39,168 bases of DNA from a virus (IMGVR_UViG_3300005096_000118:1-39168), one strand, 5' to 3'; shown: positions 1 to 8,743, numbered from the stretch's first letter. Numbers and translations are program-made. The notes: a model not told the origin generated them from the letters alone.

Positions 1-91
1 GAATGGGCGTTAGAGCTTGGTTGTTACGATACTGGAACGATCGGCATGGCATTACGCAAATGTAAAGCGACTTATCTCAATCACGCGCCGA
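1..91. repeat. Terminal direct repeat (circular-assembly overlap), copy 1
   Basis: These 91 bases are identical to positions 39078-39168. The replication P-like gene reads through the repeat in one frame when the ends are joined. This is the usual sign of a circular or circularly permuted molecule that the assembler closed with an overlap, giving a unit of about 39,077 bp. A true 91-bp physical terminal repeat is possible but less likely, because it would lie inside a coding gene. Confidence 0.95.
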
Positions 92-279
92 CGCTTCCAC
101 AATTTGCCGCGTTATGTAAATCATGCAAGCCATCTTCTGCTGCGCACAGCGAATACAAATGCCTTGAGCAACTGGTGACAGACCCAGCAAAGGCCAGAGA
201 TAATTTAAAAAAAATGAGGGAAGCAATTGCAGGAACAAAGGTTTTAGTCGACGAAGATATTATGCAAGGTAATCGCTAA
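1..279 (+). CDS. Replication protein P-like helicase loader (3' part of gene spanning the junction)
   Basis: This is the C-terminal part of a 145-residue protein whose start is at 38919 on the other side of the circular junction; base 1 is the first base of a codon. Visible here is the pattern W-x-L-E-L then T-G-T-I-G-M-A-L-R-K-C then P-T-L-P-Q-F-A-A-L-C-K. It matches the C-terminal half of lambda P-type proteins, which deliver the host DnaB helicase to the phage origin. The family call rests on this pattern and on the position directly after an O-like gene. An internal ATG at 46 is not the true start, because the reading frame continues upstream through a good ribosome site at 38909. Confidence 0.8.
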   Translation, partial: EWALELGCYDTGTIGMALRKCKATYLNHAPTLPQFAALCKSCKPSSAAHSEYKCLEQLVTDPAKARDNLKKMREAIAGTKVLVDEDIMQGNR

Positions 280-686
280 TGTCTTATATTTTTCAATACT
301 TTATGGCTAATATCAGTTCCCGCTTTTCTCTTTTAGTTTTAACTTATTCACTGCTGCTCGTCTGCAAGCTAGATGGCCGTTGGTTTTGCGGTGGCTACTC
401 GGCAGGCGGTCTGTTTTGCAGTGTCGCGAATGGTCAAAAGTTGTGGAACTGGAATGCGGCGCCGCTGGCACGGTTTATGCTAGGCGTGGCGCGGCTCGCG
501 GCGTGTTGGTTGGGGTGGGGGCTGAACACGGAGGGCACCCCCTGTGCAAAGCCCAACTGGTTTTTACTATGCCGCCTCCTAGGTAGCGCCTTTAAAAAAT
601 GGGGGTTTTTTAAAGCGATCCGAGGGGGGCGCGGGGGGAGTTGGGCGTTTTATCCCGACTTGCGGGTTGTGGAGGTGAAGCCATGA
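279..686 (+). CDS. Uncertain 135-residue ORF, possibly membrane protein
   Basis: The frame starts with an ATG touching the stop of the P-like gene and ends overlapping the ATG of the recombinase at 683, so spacing favours a gene. The first 28 residues are hydrophobic (F, L, V rich). The rest is rich in W, G and C without a recognisable fold. A second frame is open at 380-586. The DNA is strongly G-rich on this strand and contains an AT-palindrome at 591-614, so part of the stretch may instead be a control region or packaging signal. I do not recognise the protein. Confidence 0.3.
   Translation: MSYIFQYFMANISSRFSLLVLTYSLLLVCKLDGRWFCGGYSAGGLFCSVANGQKLWNWNAAPLARFMLGVARLAACWLGWGLNTEGTPCAKPNWFLLCRLLGSAFKKWGFFKAIRGGRGGSWAFYPDLRVVEVKP
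591..614. repeat. Perfect inverted repeat around a G5 core
   Basis: Nine-base arms TTTAAAAAA and TTTTTTAAA flank TGGGGG. It lies about 70 bp before the recombinase start. The AT arms followed by no U-run argue against an ordinary terminator. It may be a protein-binding site or simply a low-complexity palindrome. Confidence 0.5.
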
Positions 687-1762
687 GCGAATCTCGCGAC
701 CTATACGCCGCCAGCACAACCTCACGGCAGGTGCTTAGCGAAATCAGCACTGGCGTGGCCTACCGCGTTTCTGAGCTTGATCGTCGTGTGCCTGGCAAAT
801 TGGCCGACCTGGCCATCGACTGGCTGATCTATCTGCGTGTATCGAAGGGGCTTGCCGCGCAAACAATCGATACCTACTGCAAGGGATTGATTCAGTTTTG
901 GCTCTGGCTATCATCCCATCGCATTGAACTTGAAGATGTTTCCGTGTCGACGATCAATGACTGGCAGAAATCGCTGTACGTCGAGCGTCGGCTGTCAAAT
1001 CGTACCCGCCGGCAACAGCTGGTTCTCGTCCGGCAGTTTTTTGTCTGGCTAAAAGCAAACCGTGGCGGTATTAATCCGGCCGAAGGTGTGCCATCGCCGA
1101 AAATAAGTAAGCTGACGCCGCGCAAATACACAACGCCAGAGTTGAAAAAATTATTTGAAGCCTGCCGTGGCGATGACCACCGAGCAATTCGAGACTATGC
1201 GCTGATTTTGTTTTTTTATGCCACCGGTGCTCGTCGTGAAGAGACATCCGTGCTGCAAATGGATCAGCTAACGTTTCTCGAACGTGTTGGCCGGGTAAAG
1301 TTTATCGGTAAGGGCGCGAAAGAGCGCGAGGTGTCGTTCGAACAGCCAGTTGCTGATGCTCTGCGCCGTTGGCTAACAGTGCGAGATACCATCGACGTTG
1401 TTGATCAGGGAAACGTTTGGTGCAACGTCGACGGTCAGCATTTTCGCGAGCCGACAAGAATGGTAACCATTGAAAATATTTTTAGACGACGCTGCAAGCA
1501 GGCAAAAATCCCGCATCGCGGCCTGCATGCCCTGCGCGTAACATTCGCCACCGATTTGTACGACAGCGGCGAGCGCATCGAAGTAATTCAAAACATTTTG
1601 GGGCACGAATCCGTGGAAACCACACGGGGCTACATCGTGGTATCTGAAACTCACCGCCGGGTAAAAATGCCGGCAAATCGCATAAACGCACTCACTGGAG
1701 AAACTAAAAATGGCCTTCCGCTCTGGATACAAAAAAAACAACAAGCCAACGAGCAACGATGA
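683..1762 (+). CDS. Tyrosine site-specific recombinase (XerC/D-like integrase)
   Basis: A 359-residue tyrosine recombinase. An N-terminal SAM-like core-binding domain (about residues 40-130) is followed by a catalytic domain with all key residues: Arg184 in ATGARREE, Lys210 in IGKGAKERE, His282/Arg285 in HALR, His308 in LGHES and nucleophile Tyr317 in RGYIVV. The start at 683 is chosen because GGAGG at 671-675 stands seven bases upstream; the frame stays open to 641. It overlaps the following activator gene by 53 bp, so the two are probably co-transcribed. It may be the phage integrase, a dimer resolvase for the circular genome, or an inversion enzyme. The sequence alone does not say which of the four tyrosine recombinases here does lysogenic integration. 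Confidence 0.85.
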   Translation: MSESRDLYAASTTSRQVLSEISTGVAYRVSELDRRVPGKLADLAIDWLIYLRVSKGLAAQTIDTYCKGLIQFWLWLSSHRIELEDVSVSTINDWQKSLYVERRLSNRTRRQQLVLVRQFFVWLKANRGGINPAEGVPSPKISKLTPRKYTTPELKKLFEACRGDDHRAIRDYALILFFYATGARREETSVLQMDQLTFLERVGRVKFIGKGAKEREVSFEQPVADALRRWLTVRDTIDVVDQGNVWCNVDGQHFREPTRMVTIENIFRRRCKQAKIPHRGLHALRVTFATDLYDSGERIEVIQNILGHESVETTRGYIVVSETHRRVKMPANRINALTGETKNGLPLWIQKKQQANEQR

Positions 1763-2042
1763 ATATAACAAGCTGCTTGAATGCTTTACCGCCGATTACA
1801 GCGAAATGGTTCGCCTGGCGCAGCAGCTTGGCGCTGAAAAATTTAACGACGTGCTGGAAGCGCTTGGTGGTACAAAGCCGCATATACCAACGAAGAAGGT
1901 TTTTTGGCACCGTCTGCAACGCGAATGCCGTGACGAATCCATCCGTGCAAAATTTACCGGTGATAATTACAACCAGCTCGCCGAAGAGTACGATTTATCG
2001 CGCACCCAGGTGTATCGAATCATCGAATGGCGTCCACGTTGA
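1710..2042 (+). CDS. Mor-like transcription activator
   Basis: A 110-residue protein. Its C-terminal third carries the pattern R-A-K-F-T-G-D-N-Y-N-Q-L-A-E-E-Y-D-L-S followed by Q-V-Y-R-I-I, a helix-turn-helix of the Mor/C family of phage Mu middle and late activators. The N-terminal half is helical, as expected for a dimerisation domain. It overlaps the end of the recombinase gene. The first of four copies of a conserved promoter-like motif lies five bases after its stop. The inference is that it switches on late transcription at 2047, 7719, 12028 and 25833. A small terminase subunit with a helix-turn-helix is the main alternative. Confidence 0.65.
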   Translation: MAFRSGYKKNNKPTSNDEYNKLLECFTADYSEMVRLAQQLGAEKFNDVLEALGGTKPHIPTKKVFWHRLQRECRDESIRAKFTGDNYNQLAEEYDLSRTQVYRIIEWRPR

Positions 2043-2046
2043 AAAA

Positions 2047-2068
2047 TCTTTAACACGTTTCGGACGAC
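2047..2068 (+). promoter_or_regulatory. Late-operon motif, copy 1 (terminase operon)
   Basis: The sequence ends in AACACGTTTCGGACGAC and starts five bases after the Mor-like gene. The same motif stands before three other operons. It is the likely activator-binding part of a late promoter driving 2101-7698. No clear sigma-70 -35 box is present, which fits an activator-dependent promoter. The -10 box is not certain; the next 20 bases are A-rich. Confidence 0.7.
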
Positions 2069-2100
2069 AACGATAAAAAAATAAGCGATGCTAAAAAAAC

Positions 2101-2928
2101 ATGCCTAACAAAATCGACAAATCGAAAAAGAAAAAGCTATCTGCCGCGCAAATAAAACAGCGCGTCGAAGCGGGAAAAAAACGCAAGGGCGTGAAAAATA
2201 AAAATGGCTACGCAATGACGGATGAAGCATTAAATCAACGCAAAGCAGCTTCGCAGCTGAGCACTGGGCCACGTACCGAAGAAGGCAAAGCTATTAGCAG
2301 CCGCAATAACTATATCCACGGCATGTACAGTCGTGGCCGCGCGGTAATCGAAAGCGACTGGAGCGTCGGAGCATTTGGCAAACCCTGCCAGACAACCTGC
2401 CAGTATCACCCGGATAATAAAAAAATAACACCGGCATATCCGTGTACGCTGGTACTCGAAGGCGTTACCAAAGCCGGCGGCGATTGCATGGACAAAACCA
2501 TTTACGTCACCGCATTCGACCGCCTGCTTAAATCGCTTGAAAGCGGTAGCGTCGAAAGCATGAACGAAATACTGGCCGCCGAAGCCGCTGGTGCGCTGGA
2601 AATTCTGCACAGCTTGCGAAAAGAAATATCCGAACACGGGTTTGTGGTGCGCGTGCCGGCAATCAACAAAGACGGCGAGCCGATTATGGATAAAGCCGGC
2701 AACGTGATCATCACCAAGGTTTTGCGCAACCCGATCCTGCCGGATTATTACAAAATGCTCGACACTCTCGGCATTAACCTGCCGGAACTTCTCGCCACAC
2801 CGCTGGCAAACAGCAAAATCGGCGAAGTTGAAGACGGCGCAAACACCCTGGCGCATATGCTCGGAGCAGCGCTTGGCAACGTATCAAACGGCCAACGCCG
2901 TGGCCGCACATTCGAGCACGACAAATAA
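2101..2928 (+). CDS. Putative terminase small subunit
   Basis: A 275-residue protein just before the large terminase, whose start codon overlaps this stop (TAATG). The first 40 residues are very basic (K-rich). A segment T-G-P-R-T-E-E-G-K near residue 56 recurs in many phage proteins at this position. The C-terminal part is acidic to neutral with a P-D-Y-Y-K-M-L motif. The function is inferred mainly from position; no DNA-binding domain is obvious beyond the basic start. Confidence 0.5.
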   Translation: MPNKIDKSKKKKLSAAQIKQRVEAGKKRKGVKNKNGYAMTDEALNQRKAASQLSTGPRTEEGKAISSRNNYIHGMYSRGRAVIESDWSVGAFGKPCQTTCQYHPDNKKITPAYPCTLVLEGVTKAGGDCMDKTIYVTAFDRLLKSLESGSVESMNEILAAEAAGALEILHSLRKEISEHGFVVRVPAINKDGEPIMDKAGNVIITKVLRNPILPDYYKMLDTLGINLPELLATPLANSKIGEVEDGANTLAHMLGAALGNVSNGQRRGRTFEHDK

Positions 2929-4835
2929 TGCGCGCCGCTGCCAAACGTACCCAACACAACCTTGGTTCAGCCATGGAAAAAGCCTTTGACATCGACGGCT
3001 TTGATGCCTGGCTGGAAAAACAGCAGATGGCGTGGCAGCCATTGTCGCGTGGCGAGTACGGCATAACCATCGAGCAGGCGCAGCTGGCATATATCTCGCA
3101 AGACCCTGTGCTTTGGTGCAAAGCATTTTTGAAAGAGCCGAACCCGACTGACGACATGATTCGCACCCGGGGAAACGACGAAGGCGATGTGCCTTACGAG
3201 CTGTGGCCATACCAGCAGGAAAGCGTTCGCACATGGCAGCAGGACGTTATTCACCAGGATGCTGCCGAAGTTGGTAAAACCCGCGAGATCACCGCGCTGA
3301 TCCTGTGGGGCGAGTGCACCGCGTTTGGCGGCAAAATATTCCGGCCCTACATCCTCGTCGGCGCGCCGCAACAAACCCACCTCGACGAAATCATCATGGA
3401 CATCGAGGAACACGTTGGCATCAACGATGACCACAACGGCGCAAAACCATTCATTCACCACTTTTGGCGCAAACCAAAACGCACCCCGCATACCATGCTG
3501 CGTTTTTTAACGCCAAACCCGGCACGACCAGACCGCCCCAGCATTGGCCGTGTTTACTTCCGCCCTGCCGGGCATGATGGTGAAGCATTCCGTGGTGTGC
3601 ACGTCAACGCGCTCGGCCTGATGGACGAAGCCGCAAAAATCAAAGGCAAAACCATCTGGAGCGAATTTTTCCGCGCACTCAAGCCCGGCTGCCCGCATCG
3701 AATCTACAGCGTGCCAGATGGCGACATCGACAGCGAGTTTTACCGCATGGGTCAGCAGGCAATACCCGATCTGCAACCTGGAAAAGACGGCCTGCGATTA
3801 TTTCACTGGGCAAAGTCTCTAATGCCGCCACCATTCTGGACGGCTGATCGCGAGCAATATTTTATCCGCATCTACGGCGGCAAAAACACACCCGGCTACC
3901 AGCGCAACGTGCTCGGCTTAAATGGCCAGCAGGAAAATACCATCTGGTCGTGGGAAGTGATGGAGCCAAACTACCAGAACGTGCCGGAGTATCGCGGCAT
4001 AAAAATTGAAATCGATAAAACCGAAGGCAGCGTGCAGGTGCAGGCGTACAGTATCGAATACAGCATAATCGAAAATCGAAAAGCCGGAAAAGATAATTAT
4101 TTAACCGACCGCGCTGAATCGCTAAGTGATTACCCGGAAAAAGATCACGCCAAACAGTTTGCCGCCTGGAAACAACTGCTGCGCGAATTTATCAACACGC
4201 CACCACAAGGCGTGTACTGGATAGGTGCCGACCTTGGCTACAGCAAAGACCCGACCGAAATATTCGTGTATCAGGAACTCGGGCAAGAGCTGAAAGAAGT
4301 ATTGCGCGTGCACACCAAAGGCATGGGCTACGACATGCAGGCCGTTTTAATCTACGCCATCGATGCCGTATTTCACCGTGCCGGAAACTGGGGCGTTGAC
4401 TTTGGTAGCGCCGGAACCATGGTGGTGCAGATCCTGCAAAATTACGAACAGTTCGAAGATGCAAATTTTGATGACCGAATGACCGGGTTTTTATTCGCCA
4501 GCGCGTTAGATGCCATCGACGAAGACGGCGAAGTGCTGGAAGAGGACGACAAAAAAACCGGCAACAAAAAAGCCATCCGCCTGCCTGCAAAACAACTGGC
4601 AACCGATTTAATCACGCAGCGTTTTCAGCGCGTAGGCTGGATACTGCCGATTGATAACGAAGTGCTGCAGCACTACAGCAACCACACCGCAAAGCAGGGC
4701 GCACGGCATTTGATTTATAGCAAAGAAAACGATCACACCATCGATGCGCGGCGTGTAGCCATGCTGCGCAAAGTGTTTAACGAAGGTGGTGCGGTTGATG
4801 TGTTTAGCAGCGGCGCTCATGCGAGGGCGGCTTAA
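2928..4835 (+). CDS. Terminase large subunit
   Basis: A 635-residue DNA-packaging motor. A Walker A-like loop A-E-V-G-K-T-R lies at residues 113-119 and a Walker B with the catalytic acid in L-G-L-M-D-E-A. A C-terminal RNase-H-like nuclease is shown by acidic motifs G-A-D-L-G-Y, G-V-D-F-G-S and D-H-T-I-D-A. Order and length fit the Mu-type group of large terminases. Translation is coupled to the previous gene. An internal ATG at 2973 is a possible alternative start. Confidence 0.85.
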   Translation: MRAAAKRTQHNLGSAMEKAFDIDGFDAWLEKQQMAWQPLSRGEYGITIEQAQLAYISQDPVLWCKAFLKEPNPTDDMIRTRGNDEGDVPYELWPYQQESVRTWQQDVIHQDAAEVGKTREITALILWGECTAFGGKIFRPYILVGAPQQTHLDEIIMDIEEHVGINDDHNGAKPFIHHFWRKPKRTPHTMLRFLTPNPARPDRPSIGRVYFRPAGHDGEAFRGVHVNALGLMDEAAKIKGKTIWSEFFRALKPGCPHRIYSVPDGDIDSEFYRMGQQAIPDLQPGKDGLRLFHWAKSLMPPPFWTADREQYFIRIYGGKNTPGYQRNVLGLNGQQENTIWSWEVMEPNYQNVPEYRGIKIEIDKTEGSVQVQAYSIEYSIIENRKAGKDNYLTDRAESLSDYPEKDHAKQFAAWKQLLREFINTPPQGVYWIGADLGYSKDPTEIFVYQELGQELKEVLRVHTKGMGYDMQAVLIYAIDAVFHRAGNWGVDFGSAGTMVVQILQNYEQFEDANFDDRMTGFLFASALDAIDEDGEVLEEDDKKTGNKKAIRLPAKQLATDLITQRFQRVGWILPIDNEVLQHYSNHTAKQGARHLIYSKENDHTIDARRVAMLRKVFNEGGAVDVFSSGAHARAA

Positions 4836-4855
4836 ATAACTGGGGAGTTAAAAAA

Positions 4856-5146
4856 ATGAAAGACGCATTATTAAAAAAAGACGTAGAAAATTATCTGGCA
4901 CAGCTGCCGCCACATGTCGCAGAAAGAGAAGCCGCGAAACTGCTTAACAGGTGTCGGCAGAAAATAGAAACGCTTGAAGATGTTACAAAAGAAATGGCTT
5001 TAATGCTCGACTTTCTGCACAGCTGCATAGCAACAGAAGCAATGCCGGTATTAAACAGCGAATGCGATGAGAAAATTCTTGGTCTGCTTGTGCGCGCAGG
5101 AAAAAAGCCAACGCTTAACGCCGCAGGTGAGCAGTATGGGAGTTAA
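4856..5146 (+). CDS. Hypothetical small protein in head operon
   Basis: A 96-residue protein with GGGGAG ten bases before its ATG. It is mostly helical, with a likely coiled coil from about residue 20 to 50. I do not recognise it. It sits between terminase and portal and overlaps the next gene by 11 bases, so it belongs to the packaging/head operon. Confidence 0.65.
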   Translation: MKDALLKKDVENYLAQLPPHVAEREAAKLLNRCRQKIETLEDVTKEMALMLDFLHSCIATEAMPVLNSECDEKILGLLVRAGKKPTLNAAGEQYGS

Positions 5147-5417
5147 AGGTGCGCCAAACCCGAGGCCGACGCCAATAGCGCGCCCAGGTAGTAACTGCTC
5201 TCATGCTGGACTTACTTTTATACCTGCTGGCGCAGAGCCTGTAGGAAGGCCGCCAATGAGCTTTAGATTTTGTTTAGGGAAGCCGGCAACGGTTGGCGAG
5301 CTGCGAAAAATACTAGAAGAATATCCAGATGAAGAAATGTTAATGCTTCGCAATGGACCGCTACCGACATTTTATTTGCACGTGTTGCGTGGCAATAAAT
5401 TTATTGAGTTCGATTAA
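5136..5417 (+). CDS. Hypothetical small protein before portal
   Basis: A 93-residue protein. The start at 5136 is preferred to the earlier in-frame ATG at 5067 because AGGTGA stands just before it and the overlap with the previous gene is short. The first 40 residues are rich in P, G and A. The second half (T-V-G-E-L-R-K-I-L-E-E-Y-P-D-E-E) resembles small phage proteins that begin with a helix and a short beta sheet. No function can be assigned. Confidence 0.6.
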   Translation: MGVKGAPNPRPTPIARPGSNCSHAGLTFIPAGAEPVGRPPMSFRFCLGKPATVGELRKILEEYPDEEMLMLRNGPLPTFYLHVLRGNKFIEFD

Positions 5418-5445
5418 ATATTAAAAAAACAAAACGGAAAAAACA

Positions 5446-7698
5446 ATGAACTTACAAATGCTCAATCCGAAGAACTGGTTTAACCCTGCCGCTATCACCC
5501 GCAAAGCTTTGCAGGGCCAGCCACTAACCACCCGCGACAGTCTGCCACAAGGCCCGTGGACGGGCGTGCATGATGACTGGATAGCCCGCGAGGTAGCGCC
5601 ACGCTTTTACGAGGCTATACGCGAGGCGGTACCGGTAGTCGATGCCGCCATCAATCGGTTGGTGACGTTAGACGGCATTGTGCGTGTCGAGGGCGATAAC
5701 GAAACCCTGGTAAGTGGAATTGAAGACTGGATGTTTAACGTGCAGGTCGGCGATATGCAGCACGGCTTCCAGGCTTTTTACGCCGGGCAGGGTAACGAGC
5801 TATACGAACAGGGTTTCAGCATCGGCGAGGCGGTTTTAAACAGCGCGAAAAATACCGTGGCGCGGCTGAATGTTGCCGACAGCAAAGGCGTGTATTTTCG
5901 CCGCGTAGAGCCGGGCAAGTTGGACGTTTATTACCGCGACCCTGCACCCGTGCGAAACCGTAACGACGGCACTGATAACGTCGAGCGCGTACTGCGTAAC
6001 AACTACCAGACCACGGTCGATCTGCAAGCCTATCTCGACAAGAGCGGCTTTGTAAAATTGCGTAGCGATTCAATCGTGTACGCCGGGTTAAATAACGAAG
6101 CTTGTAATGCTTACGGCGTTAGCCTGTTGCGCAGCATGGAATTTGTAACAAAAATACTGCTCACCATCGATAACGCCACACTGCAAACATGGCAGCGCTT
6201 CGGCAGCCCGAGTTTTGATGTGCAGTACAAAACAAAATCAAAAATCAGCGCCGAAGAACTGGAAAAACGCCGCAAAACAATCTCGGATAATTTAAAAGCC
6301 GCCATGGACGTAAAAGGCGACGGCAACACCACCGACCTGATCACCGCGCTTGGCATAAACGACGAGTTGGTAATCAACGTGCTGGGCGCGGGTGGCGATG
6401 TGCTGGAAATAGAGCAATCTGCCAAGCACATACTTGAGCAGATCGTCGCAAAAACCGGCCTGCCACCGTGGATACTTGGTTACGTGTGGGGCACGGCAGA
6501 GCGCCTGGCATTAAAACAGGCGGAGTTGTTGCTGCAAGAAAGCAAAACCAGATTTGAACTGCGCCGCCCGGGGCTGGAAAAAATTGTAGCCATGCACCTG
6601 CGCGCCAGCGGCGTTACCTGGAACAAGGGCGACTGGAAACTGGTGCAGGAACTGCCAAACATGCAAGATATTTTAGCCATGGCCCAGGCAGAATTTTTAC
6701 AGGCACAAACCGAGCTTATGCAAAGTAACACTGGCGATGGCATGGGTGCGCAAGTGTCAGAAAGTGGCAAAGTGCTTTTTCCCGGTGACGAAGGCTACCG
6801 CATGAGCAAGGCTCAAAAAAAAACAATTGAATTAGATGTTAACGGTGTATTGACGCCAGAAATTGTTGATAAGTATTTGATCCCGGCAATTAAAAGCGCT
6901 GCAAACAGGGAGGCAGTAAAGATTGCCATCAAGGCCGGTGAGCCATACGCCGAAAACGACAAAGAACTGCCGCGCATCGAGCGCCGCGCAATAAAAGCCG
7001 CCGTTGACGAATGGCAAAGCCTGTACACCGATGTAATCGCTATTTTAGGCGTAAACGCACACAAAGCCGCCAGTGGCGAAAACATCGCAACAAAAATGGA
7101 TGAGCCGGTATTTGTGTTTGATGCAGGGTTGATGCTTGAGGATCTTCTGCAGTTGGAACCGCTTTTTATCGAAATGGTCGGTGGTGAAGATGCCGAGCTT
7201 GCCGGCGAAATATTCAACGCCTGGCTACGCGGCGAACTAAACAGCGCCGCCGAGTTTGAAGGCGTGAACGCCATAACTGAAGGCATAAGAGAATTTAACC
7301 GGCAGGCAATGGCGCAGCAGGGGTTAGAGCAAGTAAAAGCCACCACCGCCCGCATTTACCGCAATGGCATAGTAAAAGACCTGCAAGACGGCATCTACGA
7401 CGGCGTAAACCCGCAAGACGTAGCCAGAAAGCTAAAGCAGCGATTCGATATAAACGACTACGACTGGGAGCGATTAGCGCGCAGCGAAGTAACCGCCGCC
7501 CACGGTCGCGCAAAAATAGCCCAGTACCAGGCGCACGAAGTTGATCAGTACAACTACACCACCTCCGGCGATGCAAAAGTAAGCGCAATATGCCGCCGCC
7601 TTGCCGCAGCAGGCCCATACAGAGTAGGCGGCGGGCCGCTACCGATGACCAGTAGCCACCCCGGTTGCAGATGCACAACTACCGCCGTAATTAGCTAG
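5446..7698 (+). CDS. Portal protein fused to MuF-like head morphogenesis protein
   Basis: A 750-residue single reading frame. Residues 1 to about 450 look like a Mu gp29-type portal (DUF935 group), with the typical stretch Y-V-W-G-T-A-E-R-L-A-L-K-Q-A-E. Residues from about 620 resemble the Mu gp30/F minor head protein, with A-R-S-E-V-T-A-A-H-G-R-A and the closing signature S-S-H-P-G-C-R-C. In Mu these are two proteins. Here they are joined by a linker containing the segment V-N-G-V-L-T-P-E-I-V-D (residue 464 on), which recurs in the tape-measure protein. The product should form the capsid vertex ring and carry the MuF domain into the head. Both domains look intact. Confidence 0.8.
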   Translation: MNLQMLNPKNWFNPAAITRKALQGQPLTTRDSLPQGPWTGVHDDWIAREVAPRFYEAIREAVPVVDAAINRLVTLDGIVRVEGDNETLVSGIEDWMFNVQVGDMQHGFQAFYAGQGNELYEQGFSIGEAVLNSAKNTVARLNVADSKGVYFRRVEPGKLDVYYRDPAPVRNRNDGTDNVERVLRNNYQTTVDLQAYLDKSGFVKLRSDSIVYAGLNNEACNAYGVSLLRSMEFVTKILLTIDNATLQTWQRFGSPSFDVQYKTKSKISAEELEKRRKTISDNLKAAMDVKGDGNTTDLITALGINDELVINVLGAGGDVLEIEQSAKHILEQIVAKTGLPPWILGYVWGTAERLALKQAELLLQESKTRFELRRPGLEKIVAMHLRASGVTWNKGDWKLVQELPNMQDILAMAQAEFLQAQTELMQSNTGDGMGAQVSESGKVLFPGDEGYRMSKAQKKTIELDVNGVLTPEIVDKYLIPAIKSAANREAVKIAIKAGEPYAENDKELPRIERRAIKAAVDEWQSLYTDVIAILGVNAHKAASGENIATKMDEPVFVFDAGLMLEDLLQLEPLFIEMVGGEDAELAGEIFNAWLRGELNSAAEFEGVNAITEGIREFNRQAMAQQGLEQVKATTARIYRNGIVKDLQDGIYDGVNPQDVARKLKQRFDINDYDWERLARSEVTAAHGRAKIAQYQAHEVDQYNYTTSGDAKVSAICRRLAAAGPYRVGGGPLPMTSSHPGCRCTTTAVIS

Positions 7699-7718
7699 CG
7701 ATATTTGCACGTTTGAAA

Positions 7719-7740
7719 ATTTTCACATACTTCGGACGAC
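7719..7740 (+). promoter_or_regulatory. Late-operon motif, copy 2 (fibre island)
   Basis: The sequence TTTTCACATACTTCGGACGAC is the most divergent of the four copies. It lies 20 bases after the portal stop and 50 bases before the first fibre gene, so the island at 7791-11952 probably has its own late promoter. Confidence 0.65.
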
Positions 7741-7790
7741 TTGCAGCGTAGAGAAGCGTAAAAGGCAGGTAATTGAATTGGAGGTGTGTG

Positions 7791-8240
7791 ATGAGTTGGC
7801 AATCTTTTTTGGCAAGTGTTACTGGCAGTGTATTGGTTAGCTATGACGAGAATGGGAATCTTTTAAAAACCAGCGATAGCAAAAATGCGGGGTTGGTGGT
7901 TGCTAAAGGGGGTGAGCTAAATAACTACCTAACGGCGCAAACAACAACTGGCGATAGCGCAAGTTTTGGCATATCTCTTTATCCAGCATGGCAGGCATTT
8001 CTAACCGGCACATCTGGCGCACTATCCGCAACTGTGGAGATTTACGCAAGCAACGATGATGCACATTGGACGCTCGTTGGCACGATGCTGCTTTCAGTAG
8101 CGTCATGGTCTGGAGCGTCTGATGATGATGTGGCAAAACTAATTCCTGTTAGTTTCGGTTCTTGGAAAATCACCAAAGCGACCATACCAGCAGGTGGTAT
8201 CACTGGTACTGGCGCCGCCGTTACAGTGATCGGGGGTTAA
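7791..8240 (+). CDS. Putative tail-fibre-associated structural protein
   Basis: A 149-residue protein. The start at 7791 follows GGAGGT at 7780-7785; the frame opens at a TTG at 7773, which is less likely. Composition is rich in S, T, G and A with alternating beta strands, as in phage fibre or baseplate parts. No named domain is recognised. It opens a three-gene fibre block with overlapping or nearly touching starts. Confidence 0.55.
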   Translation: MSWQSFLASVTGSVLVSYDENGNLLKTSDSKNAGLVVAKGGELNNYLTAQTTTGDSASFGISLYPAWQAFLTGTSGALSATVEIYASNDDAHWTLVGTMLLSVASWSGASDDDVAKLIPVSFGSWKITKATIPAGGITGTGAAVTVIGG

Positions 8241-8242
8241 TT

Positions 8243-8743
8243 GTGGGAACTGGCATACTAGAGGTGGGTTTTAGAGGGGTGCTTGATAGTGTCCCGGAGA
8301 TATTACGTCATTTTAATGCAGCAGTTTCTAGTGGTGGTGTAGCGGGAACAACTACGCTGCTTGATTATACGTTAATTGGTGGCCTGCTAAGGAAAAATGA
8401 TTCTATTCGTATATGGTCGTTTTGGTCTTGTGATAACACCGCTAATACAAAAAACGCCACCTTTAGTTTTGGGGGTAATGTATTTTTATCTAACAATCTT
8501 TCAAATGAATCTTCTTTTAATGCCGTGACTATTATTCATAATAATAACTCAGTAACAGCGCAAAAGGCACATAGTAAGTTTCCACAGAACGGTATCAGTT
8601 TTCAGGAAGAATCAAGCGCAATACAGGTTTTCGCTGTTGATACTACGGCCGATGTTAATATTGTTTTAAGCGCAAATGGCATGACCGCTACCGAGAACCT
8701 TATTTTAGAGAGCTGTACTATAGAATTGGTAAGAGGCACGTAA
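8243..8743 (+). CDS. Putative tail fibre / receptor-binding domain protein
   Basis: A 166-residue protein starting at a GTG two bases after the previous stop. The opening V-G-T-G-I-L-E-V-G-F resembles that of the next gene (M-G-A-S-V-L-E-A-G-F), suggesting a shared attachment tip. The rest has a beta-rich pattern (L-L-D-Y-T-L-I-G-G-L-L-R-K-N-D-S-I-R-I-W) common in the C-terminal domains of phage fibres. The start is set by this N-terminal match and by tight coupling; a longer frame reaches 8162 inside the previous gene. Confidence 0.5.
   Translation: MGTGILEVGFRGVLDSVPEILRHFNAAVSSGGVAGTTTLLDYTLIGGLLRKNDSIRIWSFWSCDNTANTKNATFSFGGNVFLSNNLSNESSFNAVTIIHNNNSVTAQKAHSKFPQNGISFQEESSAIQVFAVDTTADVNIVLSANGMTATENLILESCTIELVRGT

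Noticed and set aside
6813-7355. Long minus-strand ORF of 180 codons opposite the portal-MuF gene
   Set aside because: It is rich in S, A and P, has no ribosome site, and lies fully antisense to a clearly coding gene. It is a frame shadow.
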